Assembly: GCA_963807385.1 (NCBI GenBank)
Contig: CAWEBQ010000002.1
Coordinates: forward strand, 1,054,001 to 1,118,000
Source: JBDTSW01 sp963807385
GTDB lineage: Bacteria > Actinomycetota > Thermoleophilia > Solirubrobacterales > 70-9
Length of the DNA: 64,000 nucleotides
Reading direction: 5' to 3'
Position numbers and translations under genes: made by a program. The stretch's first letter is position 1, and the number at the start of each line of letters is the position of its first letter. The notes beneath the pieces are model-generated. The model was not told the DNA's origin, searched no databases, and saw only the letters and a program-made list of their open reading frames with translations. Below are positions 27,463-34,546 of the stretch, piece by piece.

Positions 27463-30027
27463 CTACTCGTAGGAGATCGCCTTGATCACGTCGAGCCGCG
27501 CCGCGCGGCGGGCGGGCAGAATCGAGGCGATGAGGCCCAGCGCGAGGCCGGCCACACCCACCCAGGCCATCGTCGTGACGGGCGGGCGATAGACCACGCC
27601 GGGCACGCCGGCCGATAGGCCCTGAAGCAACGCCGCGCCGAGGCCCGTGCCCACCGCGATCCCGAGCAGCGCCCCGATCAGGCCGATCACCAGGCTCTCG
27701 TAGGAGATCGAACGGCGCACCTGCCAGCGCGAGGCCCCGAGGGCGCGTAGGACCCCGATCTCCCGGGTCCGCTCGATCACCGACATCGTGAGGGTGTTGA
27801 TGATGCCGAACAGGCTCGCGAAGATCGCCACACCGACGATCGCGTAGAAGATCCCGAACTGCTCGTTGACGCGCGCCTCCACGTCGGACTTGAGTTCCTC
27901 GTTCGATAGCACCGACAGGTTCGGATAGTCCCTCGAGACGATGTCCTTGACCTTCCGCCGCAGGGCCGGTCGGGCCTCCTCGGACGTCGCCTTGAGCGCC
28001 AGCTGCGAATCGGCGCTGGTTCCGTAGACGCGCTCCATCGTCTTCAGGGACATGGCCACGGTCTGACCGCCCAGGACCACGGTCTCAACCAGCCCGGCGA
28101 CCCGGGCGCGCCGCGTTCCCGACGGCCCCTCGAGCTTCAGCGAATCGCCGACCGCCAGGTCCTTCTCCTCCGAGTAGGCCTTGCCCACCGTGACCTCGCC
28201 CTTCGCCATGCGGTCGAAGACCTCCTCGCGCGGGGGCCCCTCGATGTCGGTGGTGTCCACCTTCTCGAACCGCTTCGGCTCGAAGGCCACCAGCAGGCCG
28301 TCCTCGCCGGTCTTACCCCGGGGGCCGGGGAGCCCGGAGGTAAACAGGAACCGCTCGCGAGCCACGACCGCAGCCTCGGGGACCCTCGCGAGCCGGTCGC
28401 GAAGACCGCGCGCGATCGTCTGCTGCGGGCCCTGCCCCGGCGCGAACCCGGTCGGCTGCACGGTGAGGTCGCGGGCGAAACTGCGGTCGAACTCATCGGA
28501 GATCGTCTTCAGGAAGCTCGACCCGAGGCTGTTCACGGCCACCACGAGGGCCAGGCCGATCATCAGGGCGGTGGCCGTGGCCGCGGTCCTGCCCGGATCC
28601 GAGCGCGCGGCGTCGGCCGCCAGCCGGCCCTCCACCGGGAACAGCAGCCGCAGAGGCAACGACAGCGCCCGCACCAGCGGGCGGATCACGAACGGGGCGA
28701 CCAGGGCGATGCCGAAGAAGATCGCGATCGTGCCCGTCATCCCGGCGGCGGCCACCAGCGTGGTCACCTCGTCGGCGGCGCCAAGCCAGAACGCCCCCGC
28801 GAGCCCCAGCCCGATCAGGACTACCCCGAGGACGGCTCGGCGGGCGCGTAGGCGGGAGCGGAGTCCCTCGGTACCCAGCACCGCCCGGATCGGCGAGGTC
28901 CGCCCGGCGCGGCGGGCCGGGTGGAACGCGCCGCCGACCGCGGTGACGAGCCCGGTGACCACCGCCGCGACCGGCGCCAGCGGGGTCAGCACGAGGTCGC
29001 CGACGGGGAAGTCCAGCTCGCGCATAAGCTCGATCAGGAGGAGGGCGAGCCCGATCCCGAGCCCCAGGCCCACCACCGACCCGATCAGGCCGAGCACGAG
29101 GGCCTCCGTCAGCACGGAGCTTGCGATCTTCCCGCGCGAGGTGCCCAGCGTCCGGAGCATCCCGATCTCGCGGGTGCGCTGGAAAACGCTCATGTTGAAG
29201 GCGTTGAAGATCAGGAAGCCCCCGACGAAAAGGGCCATCGCCGCGAAGAAGTAGAGGATCGCGTTGAACGCTTGGAGCTGCGACTCGACCTCGTCCCCCT
29301 TGGCCTGCGGGGTATCCACCTCCACGCCCCCGGGAAGGCGTTGGCGCAGGCGTTTTTGAACCGACCGGATCTCGGAGTCGCCGCCGGAGACCACCACGTT
29401 GATCTCGTCGAGCTTGCCGCGCTTGTCCATCACGTCGCGCGCCTCGCGCAGGGGCATGGCGGCGAACCCCTCGCCGCCGAAGTCCAACCCCGTCGAGAAC
29501 TGGAACAGGCCCACCACGTCGAACCGTTTGGTTCCATCGGGCGTCGCAAGCCGGATCCGGTCCCCCACCCCGATGTCGTTCGCGTCGGCCCAGCTCTTCT
29601 GCAGCGCGATCTCGAGCCCGCGCCGCGGCCGGTGTCCCGCGACGGTCTGCGAACCGGTCAGATCCTCCGCGTCGGGATCCTGGCCGGCGACGTTCAGCTG
29701 CTTGTCCGCGTCCGGCGCGGCGAGGCCGTCCTCGACGAGCGTGAAGGTGCTCAGTACGTCGCCGGCGGCGTCGGCGACGCCGGGCACGCGCACGACCCGG
29801 TCGAGCATGCCGGCGTCGAGCGAGTCCTCGCCGTCGCCGGACACCACGAGATCGGTCTTGCCGTACACGGAATCGAAAAGGTCCGAGAAGGTGCGGTTGA
29901 TCGTCGCCGCGAGCAGCAGGACGCCGAGGATCATTCCGACGCCGAGCACGATCCCGGCAGCCGTCAGGAGGGCGCGGGAGCGGCGAGCGCGGACCCGGCG
30001 CAGGGCGAGCCCGGAGAACGAGCGCAC
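27463..30027 (-). CDS. ABC transporter permease, FtsX/MacB-type double-module
   Basis: The 854-residue protein has the large arrangement of two FtsX-like modules. After transmembrane segment 1 (about 18-42) comes an extracytoplasmic MacB-type domain (45-250), then three helices (about 265-385). A pair of helices (about 395-460) leads to a second helix-domain-helices unit (485-850). Family members pump no substrate through the membrane but drive extraction of lipids, peptides or lipoproteins, or signal mechanically. The ATPase gene is 3 bp upstream, so the two form one transporter. The cargo is unknown. Confidence 0.9.
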   Translation of the reverse strand: MRSFSGLALRRVRARRSRALLTAAGIVLGVGMILGVLLLAATINRTFSDLFDSVYGKTDLVVSGDGEDSLDAGMLDRVVRVPGVADAAGDVLSTFTLVEDGLAAPDADKQLNVAGQDPDAEDLTGSQTVAGHRPRRGLEIALQKSWADANDIGVGDRIRLATPDGTKRFDVVGLFQFSTGLDFGGEGFAAMPLREARDVMDKRGKLDEINVVVSGGDSEIRSVQKRLRQRLPGGVEVDTPQAKGDEVESQLQAFNAILYFFAAMALFVGGFLIFNAFNMSVFQRTREIGMLRTLGTSRGKIASSVLTEALVLGLIGSVVGLGLGIGLALLLIELMRELDFPVGDLVLTPLAPVAAVVTGLVTAVGGAFHPARRAGRTSPIRAVLGTEGLRSRLRARRAVLGVVLIGLGLAGAFWLGAADEVTTLVAAAGMTGTIAIFFGIALVAPFVIRPLVRALSLPLRLLFPVEGRLAADAARSDPGRTAATATALMIGLALVVAVNSLGSSFLKTISDEFDRSFARDLTVQPTGFAPGQGPQQTIARGLRDRLARVPEAAVVARERFLFTSGLPGPRGKTGEDGLLVAFEPKRFEKVDTTDIEGPPREEVFDRMAKGEVTVGKAYSEEKDLAVGDSLKLEGPSGTRRARVAGLVETVVLGGQTVAMSLKTMERVYGTSADSQLALKATSEEARPALRRKVKDIVSRDYPNLSVLSNEELKSDVEARVNEQFGIFYAIVGVAIFASLFGIINTLTMSVIERTREIGVLRALGASRWQVRRSISYESLVIGLIGALLGIAVGTGLGAALLQGLSAGVPGVVYRPPVTTMAWVGVAGLALGLIASILPARRAARLDVIKAISYE

Positions 30028-30030
30028 GCG

Positions 30031-30795
30031 CTACTCGGCCGGCACCGCGCCGAGGGCCACGAACGCCTCGGAGACGGTCTGCCGGTCACCACCGGCGATC
30101 TCGTCCGCCTGCCGGCCGTCGCGCAGGAACACGACCCGTTCGGCGATCGCGGCCGCGCCGGGATCGTGGGTAACGATCACCAGCGTCTGGCCCTCCGCGT
30201 CGTTGAGGGCGCGCAGGAGGTCGAGGATCTGGGCGCTGGAGCGCGAGTCGAGGTTGCCGGTGGGCTCATCGGCCAGCACCAGCTCCGGCTGAGTGAGCAG
30301 TGCCCGGGCGATCGAGACGCGCTGCTGCTCGCCGCCCGAGAGCTCGGAGGGGAGGTGCGTGGTGCGGTGCCCCAGGCCGACCCGCTCCAGCAGCTCGGAG
30401 GCCCGGTCGCGGATTGCGTCGTCGCGGCGCCCGGAGATGAGCGCCGGCAGCGAGACGTTCTCCAGCGCGCTCAGCGCCGGCAGCAGGTTGAAGAACTGGA
30501 AGACGAAGCCGATCCGGTCGCGGCGGATCCGGGTGAGCCCGGCGTCGGACAGGCCGTCGTAGCGCTCGCCGCCGAGCGAGATCTGGCCCGACGTAGGGGT
30601 CTCGAGCGCGCCCAGGAGATGGAGCATCGTGGACTTCCCCGAGCCCGAGGGGCCCATGATCGCGACCATCTCGCCACGAGGGACCTCGAGCGAGACACCG
30701 TCCAGCGCGCGGACGGCGGTATCGCCCTCGCCGAAGACCTTCACGAGGTCCCGTGCGAGCAGAGCGGGTTCGACACTGCTTTCCATCACGGGCAT
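30031..30795 (-). CDS. ABC transporter ATP-binding protein (MacB/LolD type)
   Basis: The 254-residue ATPase carries Walker A GPSGSGKST, the signature LSGGEQQRVSIARAL, Walker B LVLADEPTGNLD and the switch His in THDP. It powers the adjacent permease at the inner face of the membrane. The ATG at 30795 is followed by a second at 30786. Its start is only 39 bp from that of the divergent Ser-X-X repeat gene, so the two genes share one small regulatory gap. Confidence 0.93.
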   Translation of the reverse strand: MPVMESSVEPALLARDLVKVFGEGDTAVRALDGVSLEVPRGEMVAIMGPSGSGKSTMLHLLGALETPTSGQISLGGERYDGLSDAGLTRIRRDRIGFVFQFFNLLPALSALENVSLPALISGRRDDAIRDRASELLERVGLGHRTTHLPSELSGGEQQRVSIARALLTQPELVLADEPTGNLDSRSSAQILDLLRALNDAEGQTLVIVTHDPGAAAIAERVVFLRDGRQADEIAGGDRQTVSEAFVALGAVPAE

Positions 30796-30796
30796 T

Positions 30797-30826
30797 CTGA
30801 CGTGGCGGGCCCGCGGGCCTTAGGAT
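30797..30826 (+). promoter_or_regulatory. Probable promoter of the Ser-X-X repeat gene
   Basis: CTGACG (30797-30802) and TAGGAT (30821-30826) are 18 nt apart, and ATG 30835 begins 8 nt after the -10. The layout matches the other leaderless-type starts of the window. The -35 overlaps the untranslated region of the divergent ABC operon. Confidence 0.4.
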
Positions 30827-30834
30827 CGCACCCG

Positions 30835-31158
30835 ATGGTCGAATCGCCGCTCTCGCTCTGGTCGGAGGATTCCGTGCTCTCGATCGCGTCCAAGGGCTCA
30901 TTCCTTTCGATCGGCTCGGTCGGTTCGGTTGCCTCGTTCGGATCGTTCGGCTCCGCCGCGTCGTTCCTGTCGGTGGGCTCGGCCGCCTCGGCGTGCTCGG
31001 CCTTCTCCGCGGCCTCGTTCGGCTCGGTGATGTCCTCGGCCCAGTCGCGGGCCATGATGGGTCAGGAGGCGCCCGAGGCGGCGCTGCGCGCGGCCGGTGG
31101 CCTCCTCATCCTCAGCGGGCTCGCGCTGACCCTGGCCTCGCGCAGGGCCCGGCGCTAG
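30835..31158 (+). CDS. Ser-X-X tripeptide-repeat protein with C-terminal membrane segment
   Basis: The 107-residue protein has Ser at every third position from residue 4 to residue 67 without a break, 22 consecutive triplets such as SIG, SVG, SFG and SAA. Residues 80-101 form one hydrophobic segment (AAGGLLILSGLALTLAS) and the protein ends in RRARR, the arrangement of a tail anchor with a cytoplasmic basic end. The strict period of three suggests a solenoid or three-sided helix with a serine face. The function is unknown. The antisense frame is charge-rich and less convincing. Its stop interlocks with that of the SIS isomerase gene in CTAG. Confidence 0.7.
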   Translation: MVESPLSLWSEDSVLSIASKGSFLSIGSVGSVASFGSFGSAASFLSVGSAASACSAFSAASFGSVMSSAQSRAMMGQEAPEAALRAAGGLLILSGLALTLASRRARR

Positions 31159-32183
31159 GGACGCCCGAGCTCGTCCTTCAGGCGCTCGATCACCCTCACG
31201 GGCGAGGGATCGACCCCGCGGGCCGCCGCCAGGTGGAGCGAGACCAAATCACCCAGCATCACGGCCCAGAGCATCCGGGCGGTCCGGTTCGGCCCCTGGG
31301 TCTCGACCTGCAGCACGACGCTCGCGGCCGGCTCGATGAGCTTTGCGGTCAACTCCGAGCGCTCGCGCTGGCGCGGGTGCTGATCGGAGTCCTGGAGGAA
31401 GACGGCCGAGAAGCGCGCACCGTTGTCGGCCTCTGCCCAGCCGACGATCTCGTTGTGGTCCATCTCCGGGAGCGAATGCGTGAGGGCGTGCTGCTTCGCG
31501 TTCTCGTTGATCTGCGTTTTCCAGCGGTAGGCGACGGGCTCGGTGAGGTCGCTCCCATAGATCGCCGGGACCGTTCCCTCGAGCTGCGCGGCGATCTCGG
31601 CCGAGCGAGCGACGATCGCGTCCGTCTGCTCCTTCAGCCAGGCCGCGGCGGCGTCGATATCGGTGCGGATCGGGGCGCTGGCCTCGATCACGGCGGCCGT
31701 CTCGGCGGCGATGGCGAACATGTAGCCGACGGCTGCGCGCGGCTGCAGGCCCGAGGGGATGCCGATCACGGGGATCCCGCCGGCACGGGCACCCTCGGCC
31801 AGGGCTCCTCCGGTGGTGGCAACCACGCGCTCGGCTCCGAGCGCCTCGGCGCCCTCGAAGCACGCGAGCGTCTCCTCTGTGTTGCCCGAGTAGCTCATGC
31901 AGAGGATCAGGTTCTCCGGGCTCGCCCACGGGGCCAACTCGTAGTCGCGCACCACCCGCAACGGGCGCGAGAGGCCGTCGCCCAGCGCCGCCCGGGCGAG
32001 GGCGCCACCGATTCCGGACCCTCCCATGCCGCAGACCACGAGCCCGTTGGCCTTGAGGCCCGCGATCCCGGCGGACTCAACCCGCCACAGAGCGTCGCCC
32101 AGCTGGTCCGGAAGGCCGAGCACGTCGTCGAGCTGGCCGGCGCTGTCGATCTCGCGGATCGCCGCCAGCGGGTCAGCGCTCAT
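31155..32183 (-). CDS. SIS-domain sugar phosphate isomerase (bifunctional PGI/PMI-like)
   Basis: The 342-residue protein has two SIS folds. GMGGSGIGGALA and CMSYSGNTEETLACFEGA bind the sugar phosphate, and LPEMDHNEIVGW carries a catalytic-site Glu/His pair. This pattern matches the bifunctional phosphoglucose/phosphomannose isomerases, which interconvert fructose-6-phosphate with glucose- and mannose-6-phosphate. That would feed the nucleotidyltransferase just upstream, whose stop it overlaps by ATGA. Start ATG 32183 is set by that overlap. The stop is shared in CTAG with the convergent repeat gene. Confidence 0.85.
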   Translation of the reverse strand: MSADPLAAIREIDSAGQLDDVLGLPDQLGDALWRVESAGIAGLKANGLVVCGMGGSGIGGALARAALGDGLSRPLRVVRDYELAPWASPENLILCMSYSGNTEETLACFEGAEALGAERVVATTGGALAEGARAGGIPVIGIPSGLQPRAAVGYMFAIAAETAAVIEASAPIRTDIDAAAAWLKEQTDAIVARSAEIAAQLEGTVPAIYGSDLTEPVAYRWKTQINENAKQHALTHSLPEMDHNEIVGWAEADNGARFSAVFLQDSDQHPRQRERSELTAKLIEPAASVVLQVETQGPNRTARMLWAVMLGDLVSLHLAAARGVDPSPVRVIERLKDELGRP

Positions 32184-33220
32184 GCCACCACCCGTTCGCC
32201 GGGGCCGATCCGCGCCTCGCCGTCGACGCTGGCGCCGGGGTCGATTCGGGCGCCCTCGCCGACGACCGCGCCCGGCGCGATGGCGGCGCCCTCCCCCACC
32301 TCGACCCCGGGCGCCAGGATCGCACCCCGGACGTCGGCCCGCGGGCCGATCCTGCACCCGCCGTCGAGCACCGACCCGACCACCGACGCACCGGGTCCCA
32401 CGGCGCCGCCCCGACCGACCACCGCGCGGGGACCCACCGTCGCGTCAGCGGCTATCTCACAGCCGTCCTCGACGAGGACCGCCTCCTCGCTACGCGCCAC
32501 GTCGGTCTCGACGCGGCCCTCGAGGATGTCCCAGGTCGCCTGCAGATAGCGCTCGGGGGTGCCTATGTCCATCCAGTAGCCCAAGAGGCGATGACCGTAC
32601 AGGCCCTCCCCGACGAGCCGGGGGAAGACGTCGCGCTCGATCGACACCGCGCGGCCCTCGGGGATCAGGTCAAGCACCTCCCGCTCCAGCACGTAGGCGC
32701 CGGCGTTGATCTGGTCGGTGACCACGTCCAGGGGGTCGTCCGGCTTCTCCAGGAACGCCTCGACCGCACCGTCCTCCGCAGTGGGCACCAGCCCGTAGGA
32801 GCTCGTGTCCTCAACGGGGTGGAGCGTGAGCGTTCCGATTGCGCCGGCCGCATCGTGGAAACGGATGAGCGACGTCAGGTCGAGGTCCGTGAGCACGTCG
32901 CCGTTCAGCATCAGAAAGCGGTCGTCCAGACGAATTTCGGCGTCCACGAGCCGCAGCGGCCCGGCCGTACCGAGCGGCTCGGGCTCCTCGACGTAGCGCA
33001 TCGCCGGCGTAGGCTCCCCGCCGTCGCCCAGCGCCTCTCGCAGAACCTCCGCTCGGAAGCCGCAGGCGAGGATCACCTCCGACACGCCATGGTGGGCCAG
33101 CCAGTCGACCATGTAGCGCAGGAAGGGCCTGTCGACCAGGCGCAGAGCAGGCTTCGGCCTCGTGAGCGTCAGCGGCCGGAGCCGGGTTCCCTCACCCCCT
33201 ACGAGGACGACGGCCTGCAT
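32180..33220 (-). CDS. Nucleotide-sugar pyrophosphorylase with beta-helix (mannose-1-phosphate guanylyltransferase-like)
   Basis: The 346-residue protein begins MQAVVLVGGEGTRLRPLTLT, the NTP-binding signature, has LNGDVLTDLD for metal binding and WMDIGTPERYLQA. A long left-handed beta-helix of hexapeptide repeats (about 240-340) follows. It makes an NDP-sugar from a sugar-1-phosphate, and the isomerase downstream points to GDP-mannose or a glucose nucleotide. A distant paralogue lies at 23664. The start ATG is 2 bp after the dehydrogenase stop, and the end overlaps the isomerase start, so it is one operon. Confidence 0.87.
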   Translation of the reverse strand: MQAVVLVGGEGTRLRPLTLTRPKPALRLVDRPFLRYMVDWLAHHGVSEVILACGFRAEVLREALGDGGEPTPAMRYVEEPEPLGTAGPLRLVDAEIRLDDRFLMLNGDVLTDLDLTSLIRFHDAAGAIGTLTLHPVEDTSSYGLVPTAEDGAVEAFLEKPDDPLDVVTDQINAGAYVLEREVLDLIPEGRAVSIERDVFPRLVGEGLYGHRLLGYWMDIGTPERYLQATWDILEGRVETDVARSEEAVLVEDGCEIAADATVGPRAVVGRGGAVGPGASVVGSVLDGGCRIGPRADVRGAILAPGVEVGEGAAIAPGAVVGEGARIDPGASVDGEARIGPGERVVA

Positions 33221-33222
33221 GC

Positions 33223-34506
33223 TCAGCCCGGGCGGCCGATGCCCTCGTAGGTGAAGCCGGCCTCGCGCAGGCTCGCCGGATCGAGGAAGTTCCGGCCGTC
33301 GACCACCAGCGGCGTGGACATACGCTCGGCGAGCTCGGCCCAGGGCAGTTCGGCGAACTCCGGCCATTCGGTCACCAGGATCGCCGCATCGGCCCCGGCG
33401 AGCGCCCCCGCCGCGGAGTCGGCCAACTCGACGTCCGTCAGCAGCTCACTGGCGCGCTCAGCGGCGACGGGGTCGTAGGCGACGACCTTCGCCCCCTCGC
33501 CCTGGAGACGCGCTGAAAGCACCAGGCTTGACGCCTCTCGCATGTCGTCCGTGTTCGGCTTGAACGCGAGTCCCAGGAGCGCGATCCGCTTGCCCGCGAG
33601 CGCACCAAGGTGCTTTTCGAGCTTTTTGAGCACACGCCGCTTCTGGAGCTCGTTGACCTCGATCACGGAGGTCAGGAGCTGGAAGTGGTAGCCCGAGTTT
33701 CCGGCGAGTTGCTTCAGCGCCGTCGTGTCCTTGGGAAAGCAACTGCCCCCGAATCCGAGGCCGGCGCTGAGGAACGAGGGACCGATCCGGCTGTCGAGCC
33801 CCATGCCGCGGGCGACCTCCGTCACGTCGGCGCCCACCTCCTCGGAGACGTTCGCGATCTCGTTGATGAACGAGATCTTGGTGGCGAGGAAGGCGTTGGA
33901 GGCCAGCTTGATCATCTCGGCCGAGGCGACGTCGGTCCGCACCAGCTCGCCGCCGAGCGGGCGGTAGAGATCCGCGACCGCCTCCGCGGCCCACTCGCTG
34001 CTCGCATCCGCGCCGATCACGACGCGGTCGGGGTGGAGGAAGTCCTGGACGGCCGAACCCTCCTTCAGGAACTCTGGACACGAGATGTAGGCGAGGGACG
34101 GCATCTCCCGGCGGATCGTCGCGCCGGTGCCCGCCGGCACCGTGGACTTCATGACCAGGGCGTGGGCGCCATCGTCGGCGAGCTTCGAGACCACGGCCTG
34201 CACCCGCGAGAGGTCGGCGTCGCCCGAGTAGGTGGGCGGGGTATCCACGCAGCAGAACAGCAGGCGGGCTCGGTCGAGCACCTCGTCCATGTCGGTGGTG
34301 AAGGTCAGGCGCTCGCGGTTGCGCGCCAGCAGCTCTTCGATGCCGGGTTCGTGCATCGTCACCTCACCGGCGCCGAGCGCCGAGACCTTGGTCGCGTCCA
34401 CGTCCATGGCGACGACCTCGCGGCCCAGGTCGGCGAAGCAGGCGGCCGTGACCAGGCCGACCCAGCCGACCCCCACCACTCCTATCGCATCGTTCGATTC
34501 GCTCAT
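33223..34506 (-). CDS. UDP-glucose/GDP-mannose-type nucleotide-sugar 6-dehydrogenase
   Basis: The 427-residue enzyme oxidises a nucleotide sugar at C6 to the uronic acid in two NAD-dependent steps. The NAD-binding GVGWVGLVTAACFADLG is at the N-terminus, the catalytic Cys256 is in GFGGSCFPKDT, and KPNTDDMREASS lies in the C-terminal substrate domain. The length and layout are typical of UDP-glucose dehydrogenase (Ugd). The start ATG has GGGAGG 5 nt upstream, and a perfect hairpin abuts that ribosome site. Product use in surface polysaccharide is suggested by the LCP neighbour. Confidence 0.92.
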   Translation of the reverse strand: MSESNDAIGVVGVGWVGLVTAACFADLGREVVAMDVDATKVSALGAGEVTMHEPGIEELLARNRERLTFTTDMDEVLDRARLLFCCVDTPPTYSGDADLSRVQAVVSKLADDGAHALVMKSTVPAGTGATIRREMPSLAYISCPEFLKEGSAVQDFLHPDRVVIGADASSEWAAEAVADLYRPLGGELVRTDVASAEMIKLASNAFLATKISFINEIANVSEEVGADVTEVARGMGLDSRIGPSFLSAGLGFGGSCFPKDTTALKQLAGNSGYHFQLLTSVIEVNELQKRRVLKKLEKHLGALAGKRIALLGLAFKPNTDDMREASSLVLSARLQGEGAKVVAYDPVAAERASELLTDVELADSAAGALAGADAAILVTEWPEFAELPWAELAERMSTPLVVDGRNFLDPASLREAGFTYEGIGRPG

Positions 34507-34514
34507 CTTGGCCT

Positions 34515-34531
34515 CCCTGGCCAGGCCAGGG
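34515..34531 (-). promoter_or_regulatory. Hairpin next to the ribosome-binding site of the dehydrogenase gene
   Basis: CCCTGGCC (34515-34522) and GGCCAGGG (34524-34531) pair perfectly around one base. Read on the minus strand, the 3' arm ends in GGG, which is the beginning of the GGGAGG ribosome site. It could terminate LCP transcripts, or mask and unmask translation of the dehydrogenase. Confidence 0.45.
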
Positions 34532-34546
34532 GAGCCGGGAGAGTAC

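Noticed and set aside
30786..31055. Acidic minus-strand frame opposite the Ser-X-X gene
   Set aside because: It shows the period-three pattern only as a reflection of the repeat DNA, lacks a membrane segment and would overlap the ABC operon start; the plus frame has the tail anchor.
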